Position numbers and translations under genes: made by a program. Source: Anas platyrhynchos (taxonomy: Eukaryota > Chordata > Aves > Anseriformes > Anatidae). Taken from it: a stretch of DNA of 64,000 nt. Shown here piece after piece: positions 1-12,000 of the stretch (within the stretch, counting starts at the first letter, position 1; each line of letters begins with the position of its first letter). The notes beneath the pieces were generated by a model. It did no database searches. It saw only the letters and a program-made list of their open reading frames with translations, and was not told where the DNA came from. The stretch covers positions 53,607,501 to 53,671,500 of the forward strand of contig NC_092591.1 in assembly GCF_047663525.1 (NCBI RefSeq). The letters run 5' to 3'.

Positions 1-1900
1 TTTGTAATTGCCATGTATTTTTGCTCATCTATTATTTATATACCTTCTGTCATCATTAGAATGTGCTTTGCTGACTCAGTGCAGCAATTGGTATATACAT
101 GTGATTAAAAAAAATGCAAGTATTAAATTTTCTTGGTGTTTTCAAGCCAAATTATCTCATATTAAAGATTTTCTTGTTTTGCTTAAACAGATGTCTGTTA
201 AGCTAGCTAAACTAAAATAACTGTGTTCAGCTTTTTGCAGTGGTTTAAATTAATTGATTTAAAATCACAACCTTTTTGAAGTTGGGAAAGGATCCATTCT
301 CTTTTACTTTGCTCTCTAGCCTTGGCTCTATTCTTTTTTTCCCATGCTGCTACTTGTTCTTTTCTTTTGAAATAGTGTTCTCATCTGTCAAATGAAGTGT
401 CTGCTTGAATTATGGAGATTAGCAATGAAGTGCTGCAGAAACAAGTGATACTCTAAAATCAAGGCAGCTGTATCATTTCTGAATGCTGGCTTTTATTCAG
501 CCAGCTGTTCTGTTTTTCTACCAACTTGAGAATTACTCTAACTTGTTCTCTGTATTTTATTTTTTTTACAACATTTAATATGCTACTGACAGTAAGACAG
601 GAAGTGTCTTATTTTCTTTGGAGTTAGCATCTTGAAATACAGCTTATCAATGTCTTCTAGACATTGTCTTTCAATTTCTGACTTGTTAAGAGTTTGTCTA
701 GAACTTTTCACAGAGTAGGTTTGTCCTTTCCTCTGTCAGCACAAAAAGTGAACTGTAATACAAAGTGCAGCTCCCTGGGTTCTCATGCAGTTTTCATTGG
801 GTACAAGAGCACGCTTTTGCCGTGGCTTGTTAGGTAAGTTTGCAGTACCCCATTTAAACGGTTAACCACATTCCACTCCAGAGACATTGTGAAACATGTA
901 TAAATTGATGGATATGTAGTGTATATAAATCTGCTTGAAAGACGATAACAATTATTTTCAAAGTTTTAATGCATAAATGCTGCATACTGAGAATTACAAA
1001 AAATGAGAAGGAAACTGAAAATGCTTGAATTTCGATTCCTTTGTTAGCTACTTGATATAAGTTTTTATGTTTGACTTGAGAACTTTGACATAAGTTCTGT
1101 TACCCACACAGATACAAATTCCTCTCAAAGGACTATGAGATGCTTTTACTGCTCCAGTTTTCAGTTCTAACTCTACCTATTGCAGAACGTGGCAGGCAAT
1201 GTAAGTCAGCAGTCTGCTAGGGACTGCATCTGTAGACTTTACTTACTGAGGTAAAAATGGTTGAAGGTGTTAGTGGTACAGTCAACAGAGGATTGGCTCT
1301 ATATTTTAGGTCTGTGTTCCAAATCTTTTCTTGGCCATAGCCCCAGCTGCTGCAGTAGGATTTTTTTAATGGAAAATTATTTAATGTGTCAGAATAATTT
1401 GAGCATCTGCTGTTTCTGCTCTGGTGGTATGGGAAAACCATATGTTCAGTCTGACTGGAGTTTTCTTTAATGTTGCTAATATCTGTGTGTCAGGTCTTTT
1501 TCACCTTATGTGGTGTGTCAAGGTTTGATGTTAATATATAGCAATTCTTACTCATTTCAGGCAGCAGTAATAAGCATTGCTGCTAGTTACTTTGACTGAG
1601 ATACAAAATTTAGCTGATGATCGTATTTTGATTGAATGCCTTACACTTGATTAAATTATTACTGTTGCAAAAAGTGGATGTTGTTAGGAAGCAGAATTTT
1701 TTCCAAAACCTAGGAAGGGGTTAGATGCAAGTGGTGTGATCAAGTTGTGTGGGCTTAGGGCGGCTTTATTGACAGAGTCTTCTCTTTTGCTTTAGTCTGT
1801 TGCGTGCTAGCTTTTCTTGCAGAAATGATTTAATGAAGAAGTTGAGTTTTCAGAACCAAGAAGTATTGTTTGGAGACTAATTATCTTATTTTAATAGCAG
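1..1900 (+). other. CELF1: CELF1 intron (partial), no confirmed exon
   Basis: This is AT-rich, T-tract-rich sequence upstream of the first recognisable CELF1 exon, and it has no long open frame resembling the CELF1 linker. It is read as intron because the exon at 1901 opens in phase 1 behind a good acceptor, so coding sequence must lie upstream, outside the window. The only exon-like object inside it is a 15-base segment at 1186-1200 flanked by a good acceptor and a GTAAGT donor, treated as a finding and not as a gene part. Confidence 0.6.
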
Positions 1901-4900
1901 GTTCCTCACCTAGCTCCAGTAGCAGCTCCTCTGTTAATCCCATGGCTTCTCTTGGAGCACTGCAGACACTGGCAGGGGCTACAGCAGGCCTGAACGTTAG
2001 CTCTCTAGCAGGTAAGCTGTGTGTTGTGGTGGGCTGAGGGAATAGCTGATTACTACTCCTCAAGTTGCGCTAGTTCTCTTTTATCATGTTCCTTTTCTTC
2101 TTATAGTAGTGTGGAGTATTGAAAGATAATTGTTTTGACTTGATGGCACTGCTTAGTCATCTTTACTTCCTCTTTCTTATACAGGAATGGCAGCCTTAAA
2201 TGGAGGACTTGGCAGTGGTGGTCTCTCAAATGGGACAGGTAGCACAATGGAAGCCCTCACGCAGGCTTATTCTGGAATCCAGCAATATGCTGCTGCTGCA
2301 TTGCCCACGCTCTATAACCAGAGTCTCTTAACACAACAAAGTATTGGTGCAGCAGGAAGTCAAAAAGAAGGTAGGCAGAAAGTTGTACAACTCAAGAGGA
2401 CTTCTTAAAAAGGCAAGACCAACCCTTGAAGCTACCTTCATAGAATCATGGATTGGCTTGGGTTGGAAGGAACCTCAAAGATCATCTAACTCCAGCTCCC
2501 CTGCTGTGGGCAGGGATGCCACCTGCCAGATCAGGTTGCTCAGGGCTTCTCCCATTTTGGTCCTGATTGCTTTCAGGGATGGGGCATCCATTACTTCTCT
2601 GGGTAACCTGTTCCAGTGCCTCACCGCCCTCTGAGTGAAGCATTTCCTTGTAATGTCTAATTAAATCTCCCCTCTCAGTTAAAAAACATTCCTTCCCCCT
2701 TGTCCTGTCATTGTCTATCTGAGCAAAAAGTTGTTCTCCATCTTAATACTTTAAGTATTAAAGCGACCTGTAAGTATTGAAAAGCTGCAATGAGGTCTCC
2801 CCAGTGACTTACCCTATGTGCAGAGCTTTAATTTCATGGCATTGCTTAGAATAATGGTTATTGGGGGGGGGGGGGGGAAGGAAGGAAAGCCTTGGAGGTC
2901 CCTCTAAGGGCTGTCCAAAGTAGTTTTTTATACAGACAGTGTTTAGTATTTAGTAGTATTTAACAAGCCTTAAATGCTTAGTAGTAGTGTCCATCCTTTT
3001 TCTTAGGGGAGGGTATGGGTCCTCAGCCTGACAAATCCCATTGTCAGAGAATCAGGTTTTTTAATTTATTTCAGTTTATCAGTATATCAGTATTTCAGTT
3101 TATTTCAGTATATCAGTTTTTTAAATTTATTTCCTTGGTATTTCTAAATGTGAACTCCAGTGTCTTTGTTCTTCATCTCTTCCCTCAGATCCTTATTGCT
3201 GATCTCTTCACTCTTTTTCTGAATCAATTTAACACGTAGTGTAAAAGAAGAATATAGGAGTAAATTTTCAGCAGAATGTAGGATGATGATTAGGAAAGAA
3301 TGTAAGATTACAAGTAATCTGATTACTTTGTTTCTGTTGAGATCTACGTAGTTTCTTTTGGCAACAAAATAAGCTCAAGTTTATTGTTCAGCTTTTGTTA
3401 TGACTAGGATCTGTGAACCAGTTTTCGTAGGATGTGGAAATTGCGAACAAAAATGGTGGAGAAAGAGCTAGAATTACATGAATGCCCCGTCTCAGCAAAG
3501 GCTCAGGTTGATTTATTCTGGAATCAAGTACTCTATAGAAGTACATACAGCAATGTCATTGTTTTCTCTAGAAGATTTGACTTGAATGTCTCTTTCACTT
3601 TTTTTTTTTTGTGAAGTAGGCCTACGTTATTTATTCTTTTTCTGAGTTTATATTCCTACTTGTTGTTTAAAGGTCCAGAGGGAGCCAATCTGTTTATCTA
3701 CCATCTCCCCCAGGAGTTTGGGGATCAGGATCTTCTTCAGATGTTCATGCCATTTGGAAATGTCGTCTCTGCCAAGGTTTTCATTGATAAGCAGACCAAT
3801 CTAAGCAAGTGTTTTGGTACGTTGGGTCTATCTGTAGAGGGGTGGCTTCTTTCTAGTAATCTTTTCCAGCATATTGTTATGTCTACTTTGGTACAGCTCC
3901 TTCTCTCCCTCCTTTCTCTTTTCAAGAACTGTTTATGTTGCTATGTATGTTACTACATAATCATTATGAATTATTTCTATTTTTATGAAAGGTACAATAC
4001 ATTATGGGAGCACTGAACTCTCATGCTCTATAAATGTTTTGAAGGCATTTTTTAAAGCTTCCTCCTAATACTTGAAACCTTGGTAACTGAAGAACTATTT
4101 CAGCTCTTATGTACTACCTAAATTTGGTTGCATTCCTTACCCTAATTTTCTTTTAATTAGTGCGTGTTTAGATTGGAGATGCATCAGGGCAAGAAATTTA
4201 AACAAAAAATATAAATCGTGTCATGCTATTTTTACTATTCAAATCGATTATTTTCAGTTAACTGCTAAAGTCTGTGTTGTGAGCAAAGGACGTATTCTTC
4301 TTTAGCTTGTGAAGCAGAAGACTGTGCATGTGGACTGCACAACTCAATGGTTTCATTTTTCACCACTTTGAAAACAACAGAGAGAGAGCAGTGGTAGAAT
4401 TTTTGTAGTGCTGTAAGCTCTTCTGACTGTGAATAGGAGAGATGAATCTTTATGGTTTCCATAGTATTGTGCCTTCATAATACCATGTGTTTTTTTTTAG
4501 TATTTTGATGGTCTAAAAGATGTGTAAAAGCTTTTGCCATGTGAAAACAAAACAAAGACGACAGCAAAAAATATGCTGAGCGTCAGGCTGTAACACCTGC
4601 ATATGGAATGATCTCCCCAGGCAGTGATACCAACCATTGACTAGAGTTATTTAAAGTAGTAGGTTTCTTCAAAAACCTTGGGATCTTTATTTAGAGGATT
4701 CTCTTCTCCTGGAATGATACACAACTTTTCATAAGACAAAAACTTAACCTGTCTTAACAGCTACTTCACTCCAAACAAACCTACTCCTATAATTCCAAGA
4801 TCATAGAATCATTTAGGTTGGAAAAGATCCTTAAGGCCATGGTTGGACTTGATCTTAATACTACCAAGTCCACCACTAAACCATGTCCCTTAAGTGCCAC

Positions 4901-5378
4901 TTGCGTGTGACGGTGCTTTCAGTCCTCTATCTTTACTGAACTTGGATAGATTGACGTTTTCCAGGTTTGTTGTTCTCCCAGCTGTAAGATGTTACAGAAC
5001 AAACATAAGTACTCTTTTTTTCCTGACAAAAAATATTATTTCAGTTTCCTGAGTTGTGTTTATCTTTTGACCGAAGTTCCGTACATCAGAAAACAAATCT
5101 TCGTCTGAGAGCCCTTAGAGTATTCCTAAAAACTTCTTACTAAACAATTGTGAGCTTTTGTAAATTGCATTTCATGCAAGCTTCTCATACCTTGTGAGTA
5201 GCTGTTCTACAACTTTGGCATGCAATAATAACGTATTTCCTTTTCTTCAGGTTTTGTAAGTTACGACAATCCTGTCTCTGCACAGGCTGCCATTCAGTCA
5301 ATGAACGGCTTTCAGATTGGCATGAAGCGTCTGAAAGTACAGCTCAAGCGCTCTAAGAATGACAGCAAGCCATACTGA
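1901..5378 (+). CDS. CELF1: CELF1, 3' four coding exons (partial gene)
   Basis: CUGBP Elav-like family member 1 binds GU-rich RNA and controls alternative splicing in the nucleus and mRNA decay and translation in the cytoplasm. Coding exons are 1901-2011, 2185-2370, 3673-3816 and 5251-5378, all joined in phase 1 with GT-AG sites, giving about 189 C-terminal residues. The first two encode the Ser/Gly/Ala-rich linker ([15 protein letters not shown], then [16 protein letters not shown]). The last two encode RRM3: RNP2 is LFIYHLP, and RNP1 (KCFGFVSY) is split across the final intron. The protein ends [10 protein letters not shown] and stops at 5376-5378. The linker identifies CELF1 rather than CELF2 (it has [15 protein letters not shown] and [16 protein letters not shown]). 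The 5' exons with RRM1 and RRM2 are outside the window. The acceptor of exon 1901 is a tandem TAG/CAG that could add one alanine codon. Confidence 0.96.
2438..2804 (-). repeat. CR1 retrotransposon 3' fragment, antisense in a CELF1 intron
   Basis: The left edge reads TCATAGAATCATGG followed by GGTTGGAAGGAACCT, the reverse complement of the typical CR1 3' end. The body continues through the usual CR1 3'-UTR blocks (the 'gggatggggc' block, 'cctgttccagtgcctcac', 'gcaatgaggtctcccca'). It is truncated at its 5' end, as most CR1 copies are. It starts only 67 bases after a CELF1 exon donor. Confidence 0.88.
2863..2877 (+). repeat. G15 homopolymer
   Basis: A run of about 15 consecutive G inside a CELF1 intron. 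Exact length is prone to sequencing error and polymorphism. Confidence 0.9.
3061..3125 (+). repeat. Short imperfect TTTCAGTTTATCAGTA-type tandem repeat
   Basis: Repeated variants of 'atttcagtt' and 'tatcagta' follow each other over about 65 bases in a CELF1 intron. It is a local slippage-type repeat with no sign of function. Confidence 0.6.
4801..4906 (-). repeat. CR1 3' fragment, antisense in the last CELF1 intron
   Basis: It begins TCATAGAATCATTTAGGTTGG and continues through 'aagtccaccactaaaccatgtccc', a familiar CR1 3'-end block in reverse orientation. Similarity fades after about 4906, so the outer edge is uncertain. Confidence 0.8.
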
Positions 5379-5760
5379 GCGCCCCTCCCCTCCGGGACTG
5401 GAGTGAGAAGGATCTTCTGGTAAGTTGGAGAGGAGCGCACTTAGTGATTCGAAGCCCTAAGGCTGTGTTTTTACAGTCCTGGAAGCTGATCCATGCCGTT
5501 CTATCTGGCACATCTTCCCCTGAAGACTCGGCTGCAGCCTCTGCTGAGAATCCTGCTTCAAATGGAGGACAAGTTTGTGCTTTTGTTTCCAGTGTTTTAC
5601 TTTGGAGTTTAGGTGCCATATCGCTGAGGTTGTTTTTTTTTTCGTTTTTTTTTTTTTTCCCTTATTTGAAGTTTGCTGTGTTTGTAACCAGTGTGTGTTG
5701 AGAAGGACCAATGCCAGCTCCTTGGGGGTCGGGAGGTAAGGTTAAAGGGAGCCGCGGAAA

Positions 5761-5849
5761 CTGACACCACACTGCCTTGGGGTAGAGAGGAGAAGGGGAA
5801 GCAGAACTGACACCACACTGCCATGGGGAGAGGAGAGGGGAAAGCAGAA
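5761..5849 (+). repeat. Two-copy tandem duplication, unit about 46 bp
   Basis: Copies start at 5761 and 5807, each opening CTGACACCACACTGCC and continuing into a purine-rich GGGGAGAGGAG stretch and AGCAGAA. The second copy is about 3 bases shorter. It lies in the proximal CELF1 3' UTR. Confidence 0.85.
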
Positions 5850-6073
5850 ATAACACTGAACAGCTGATGGAAACAAAGATGGGGAAGGAGAACTTAGTCC
5901 ATCCAAGTTTGGGTGAGCAACGAACCAACTCCAAATAGCCTCTGTCATGCCACACCCACTCTTTTATGCTTCCTTAACTGTATGCCATGGTGGGGAATTA
6001 ATAAATCATCTCTAAAGCAGGAGACAGATTGGAAGGGTGAACGCATTAACAAGCCAAAGGAAAACTGCAGCTC

Positions 6074-6097
6074 TGTTTGTTTGTTTTCTTGTATATA
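6074..6097 (+). promoter_or_regulatory. GU-rich element plus Pumilio-type site in CELF1 3' UTR
   Basis: UGUUUGUUUGU lies at 6074-6084, an exact match to the GU-rich decay element known to be bound by CELF1. UGUAUAUA lies at 6090-6097, matching the Pumilio consensus UGUANAUA, five bases further on. The matches are seen directly; binding and autoregulation are inference. Confidence 0.5.
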
Positions 6098-9000
6098 AAG
6101 TAGTGTGTATGTAGCACTGTGAATGTACACAGCACTTTATAAAATTATTAGTTAATGTCTCTGCCCAGAAAACTTCACTATTTACAGTTGAATATTAATG
6201 AGATGCAGTGAATTTCTCCCTATTTAAGAAAACTTATCCTTTATAATTAGCTAGGTTTAGAGAGACATAAGTTAGAGAGTCTAGATGAATACATCTGGGG
6301 CTGGAAACAGGAAACTTTTAATCCCTGATAACCTGCAGATTTTTTTGCCATTTTCTTTTTCCTAACAGTTCATCGCATTCTCCATTTCTGTGGAGTAACG
6401 TCCTTGTTGCAGAGTATTACTTGGAATTCATTCTGATAAGCATAATATGTGCTGTTTGTTTCTCTATTAAAATGACTGTTAAATTGAGATACAAAGCCCA
6501 GAGTTACCCTGAAACAGCTCTTGAGGCTCCTGCTTCATACGTGTTCTTACAGGATTTGCTTTCTCAGTCTTTCTGTTGCAAAGATAATTGCCTATTTAAA
6601 AGAAAAAGCAACTAATTTGTGCAGTGAATTAGTCTAGTAATTAGGTATTTCTTTATACTGCAGTTTTCCTTTAAGGTGGTGTGTACCAGTGCTAAACAGG
6701 GCTAACACCCATGCTGTGGAACCAGAGCAGAGCATTGAGACACTGCAGTCTTATTCTGCATTTTGGTACTGTTATCTTTTATACTGAAGGAAAATTGAAC
6801 ACAACCCTTCAATTAACACATTTTTTTGCACACTTCTGAAATTTCTAGTGCATTGCTAAGGGCCTTATACACTGGTTTTAGGGGACTCAGAGGACTTTTG
6901 ACACTCTGGCCTGAGTTGTTTTAAGAAATCAGTAGAGTCCCATGTTATAACCATCAAAATCCACTTCTGTCACAAGAGGAAGTTTACAATTTCTGTGTGT
7001 CTAACAGAATTTCCATTTACCTCATATTTTCTCCTCTTCCTTGTTTCCTTTGTATTCCCAGTTGTTGATGCTGTTTCCCAGGGCATAAGCTAACAAACAC
7101 TGCTGTCTGGGAGCCAGCTGCTAAATAATGTGTGTGGTCAGACATAGGGTTTGGATTGCCTGTTCTGCTCCAGCAGGAGGAGCACTAAACCCATCAAACC
7201 TGACTGAGATCATGTTCAGAATCTGAGCACCCACGCGTGGTGGTCTGTTGGGAATGTCATGCATTCCCAGGGATCTCAAACCTCAGAAGTAGAAGGCCTG
7301 ACCCATAGCATCCAAGAAGAGCCTTTTCCATTGTTAAACTGAAAATCAAACAGTCGATGCCCGTCCACATTGACGGCAGACAGGTAAATCTGTCAGTATT
7401 AACACAGATCATTTTGTGGTGGCAAAGGTTCAAAGGCCAGACTGCCAAATTTCCCAGTTATGCTGGCATGTGGTACCCTTCAATGTTAATTATTTGGATC
7501 TCTCTAGAAACGTAAACACTTAAGTGAACCATGTACACTTGAATTCTGCACGACGGGAAAGATGTGTCCTGGTTTTCTGAGAAGAGAGTGTTGGAGTGTG
7601 AAGGCCTCCAGGGTGATAATGGGATTTTTTTTATAAATAATATACTTTTCAAAAAAAAAAAAAAATAGAAAAAAATAGAAAAAATAGTTGGGAGCAGCTG
7701 CTCCAGGTGCAACCTGCTGTAACCAAGAATGTTGTTTCTATTTTTATAGAAGTTTTATACCGCTCCAGGGTGGAGAATATTTATTACCTAAATTATTTCA
7801 CTGGAAAAAAAAAAAAGGCCAGGGTTTTGTAGAATCCTGAATGTGATTGTTTTACACACATAATGATGTGCATGATTGAAACTACTGATTTTCAGTGTCC
7901 TGTTTGCAGCCCAACAACTGCCAAATGGGGAAGATGAACGCTGTGAACCAGTGGAGGAGAGCACTGTGCTCTGGGGTCTCTACAGTCACTCTTACCTTCT
8001 TTGCACCCTACCCCACTGTGCTGAGAACTTTTGTCCTGTTTTTCTTTTAACCTGATGCTCTGGCCTCTTTAGTAGTCATTTCAGTTGTCCAAAATTAGAC
8101 ATTTTAGCTTCTGCATCCTATAGTGTGTCCTCAGTACTGTGACCTACAGATCAAGCTTGGCATTGTTGCAGATAGGTGCAACTCCTGTGGACTTGAGGAG
8201 ATTCACCAGCTGACAATGTGGCTTAGTTTGGTCAGTGACTCCTCCCAGACATAACCACCTTAGACACCTAACTTGGGCTAGCTCTTGTGCCTTACTGGCG
8301 TAACTGTATTATAATTATTGCCAAAAAAAAAAGAAACAAAATATCTATGCAGGTTAAATTCTAAAAGATGTGATCCTCAGATGGTTTGAATCAATGCAGT
8401 TCTGCTTTCTTCAGTGGAGCTGCATCAGTTTTCACCAGCTGAAGATGTTGCCCTTTTTCTGTATTTGTTTGAGATTTCCCTTTTTTTGGTGTATCAATGT
8501 ATATGTTGCCAAAGTTAATAAATGTATCAAGTTTGTCACTTGGGCAGATTTTTCTGTTAACAACCACAGATTTTTTCTGTTAACAATCGATCAGATAAAG
8601 TCAACATTCCTGTGTTAGTTTGGTGGCTGCTGCTGACTATAGAGATTTATGTTCCTCCTGGCTTCAAGTTTTCTTTCTCGTTCATTGTCAGGAAAGTCTA
8701 GGATCTGGGGGGGGCTTGAGGATTCATTTCTTTTTTTTTTTCCTTTTTTAATTCCTTCATGCTCTTATTCAAGCACAAACCAAATCAGTCAGCTCTTGGG
8801 ACCTCATGGGGTAAACTGCCCAAATCAAATGAGTTGGTTCTGATGAGCAGCTGGTGTAAAAGAATCTACCAAAATTCTTTGAGTAATGCTCAGAAATAAT
8901 CCTGATGAGGAAATTGCCTGCAGAACAACAATGTAATAATTTTTAAAATGTGCTAGTATAGGTTAGGAACCATGAGACTGGAAGGGATGTTAGAAAGGAA

Positions 9001-12000
9001 CAAGAAACAGAAGTAACAAAACCATTTGAGGCAAACTTGACTCTCCCCTCAGTATTTTAATGTTGGAGATTATAATCAGATAGGTTTCCTTATTATAATC
9101 TGTTCTTGTGCCAAATGCTTTATTTCCTGGATTGTACAATAAGAGTTGGACGAGTTCAAATAAATTGCAGAGGGATTGGCTTAACTAGCCCCCTGGGCAA
9201 AATATTGTGTAAACTCAAACCAAAGAATCTGAATTTTCTACAACAAAAGCTAGTAAGATGTCTGATAAAACAGAATTATATGTTATGTGTGTCATAAGGA
9301 AGTACTTAAGTATTTTCTAGAAGCAAGATGGAAATGCTGGTATATTTCATAGATGTGTCTCAGAAGACCTTTGATTTTACTAGATATACCATAATAAGAT
9401 GAAAGTATTATGAACAATTGAAATCCTAGTCTAACATTGCTTAGTATCTATCTGGTACTATAGCAAATGAACTCATAGATTCTTCAGCCCCCTAGATAAT
9501 CAACAGTCCAAAATTAGATATTTCCCTCTAACTTTTTTCCCCTCAATTGCACAAAACTTGCATTATTAGAAAATGCCTTTGATACATAGTCATTAAATTT
9601 AAAGCCTAAGCAGAATGAAAATTAGAATTTCTTAAACGTATGAGATGATGGTGACTGTCTTCTTGTATTTTAGTGATGAAACAGTTTACTAGCTGTGGGC
9701 TCTATTTGGAAAACAGATGCCTCAAAAATTCCTAGCAACACAGAACTCTGTAAGGAAAAAGCTTTACACCTAAATAATAAGTTAGGAGCGATAGGTTCTT
9801 CTTGCATCATACAATTAACTAAAATATTTCTTGTTAATAGTTGAGAGTTAGGTAAGGACAGCCAAGTAAAATCCATATAGTTACAGAGCTGTTCTAGCGG
9901 TTTCATTTGGAAGCACCTAAAAGCAACCTGAATAAAGCAAATTGCAGTTGAAGGGTGCAGCTATGAACAAGTAAAGTGCTTCTAGAGCTGCTTGTTGCAA
10001 ACACTTAAGGATGTCATACATCCCTGAGCATGCTTACCACAAAGTATAAAATACAGAATGCTGAGCAGTTGCATTACATTATTACAGTTGTGAGAGTAAC
10101 ACAAGGACAAAATTAAATAACTTTCCCTAAGTCATTCAGTTCTCATTCAGCTTCTCATGGCTCTGCTGTTGTAGGCCAGTCCTTCCTAAGGGCTTTAATG
10201 AATCTTGGACTTTCCCCTCAAAATTGCTGAGTGAAATACTTAATCTATCCAAAAAGCCTAAAGAAATGGCACACACAATTCCTGTGGTGCATGCTAGATG
10301 TCACTTGATTTCATGCCTTTTATTTGTTCTCATGCCTCAGAGTTCATGATGCATTTGCCTTTGTGGTTTAGGACTGAAACCTCAGCTGTCTGCAAACTAT
10401 CTAGAGTATTTCTAGAACTACAGAAATAACTGCAAGAGCTGCATTGTACTCTGCTGTGGTTGGTTTAAACTCCGTACTAAGTCCTTTCTCTAAACTGGAA
10501 AGTACAAAGAGAAAACTTATTTTAGCATTTCTGGTAAGTTTTGCAGATTTAGTGGGTGACGTGCTACTTTTTGCTTTGGCACTAGAATGCACTGCTTTAT
10601 ATTTTCAATCATGCTATAAATGCTGTATAAAAGTCTCATCTTGCCTTCGTCTGTAAGTTGTAGCTTTGAGGGGTGCTGAAAAAACAAGGCAGCGAACGAG
10701 ATAAAGTGCAGTTCCAGGGACAGGGGTGAAGAAAACCTTTTCTCTGCCCTGCCTCCCACGTTCTTCCCAAAATGTTTCTTCTGTTTTGCAGTTCAGAGGC
10801 TGAGGGGAAGAAACAAAGTTATATCATGTAATGTAAGAATTAATGTATTTATAAACTTTGTGAAAGCTTCAGGAAATGCATTTTTCTACTCATCAAACTG
10901 GCAACAGTGACTGTAGAGCTTCTCAGAGCCCAGAATCCCCTCCTCACAAAGTCAGGGAGCTGGAGGCTGTTTATATAAAAGGTTGGGAGAGGAAAATCCC
11001 TGTGCAGGTCTAACGATATGAAAAGTGCTCAGCTAGGACAAGTCTTAACTTGCAGTCAAGTCTTAAGGAATTCTTTTCTAATATGTAGGGTTTTTGGTTC
11101 CACTTATGTCTTGTATAATCTTTTTTTTCCCCCTGTTCCAAACCACCTAACCCCAGTATCACGGGCTCCTAGGGAATGAGAAGGGAGTGTAGCTGAAGGA
11201 AAGAGTGTGGATTTCCTGGGCTACCACTGCCTAAGAACTTCCCATGTTAGGATGCTGGAAAAGTCTCAGCTATCAAACCACCTGTGAATCCCTTGTGTCC
11301 TGTCTTGTCTCTCAATCTCTGTGGGCAAACGTGAGCCCTGGAGCCATATTTTCAGAGTCAGTCTCCTGGGGAGGGTGCTTGCTCAGTTCTTCTCTTAAAC
11401 AGAGCTAAGAGAGACACGGGGCATGGGACAAGGTGAATGCATGCTAGTCAGCATGTCACTTGGCTGTGGAGTGCTCCACGGACTGGATGTTGAGGGAAAT
11501 CAAGGCCTCTGCTTCCATTTAGTTTCTGGCAGTTTGATGTTTACTTGGTGTCCTTCATGTACTTTGACTTTTACTTGTCCATCGTTGGCATGTGCTGCCC
11601 TTCCCTGTCAACTCCCTTCCCCAGGAGGTCTCATTGTACAGTGCCCATTCTTGTTCTCTCTCTCCTCGTTTGGATGTACTGCTCTGTGTAACTCAGTGGG
11701 TCTCCCTCTTTCTGGTTTGTTTTTTTTCTAGATTCCTGCCGTTTGTTCATCGTTGTGCCTAAAGCATGTCGATGTGGCGTTCAAGTACATCGTCCAAATC
11801 CTTGTCTCTTCAGCTTCTCTGATGCTTGAACTCTCACCTTTGACCTTGTGTTGACTTTTGATGCTGATGTGTATTTTTATTATGTTTGTTTCTTTCTTTG
11901 TTTTTTTTTTTTTTTTTTGTGCTGCCAAATTGGTTTTGCTAGAAAGACTGCTGAAGGGGGAATATTTAAACTTGCATTTGAATATAAAAGAATTTCTATT

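Noticed and set aside
2344-2634. 96-codon + frame after a CELF1 exon
   Set aside because: It reads through the donor at 2371 into an antisense CR1 copy, so it is not an alternative coding exon.
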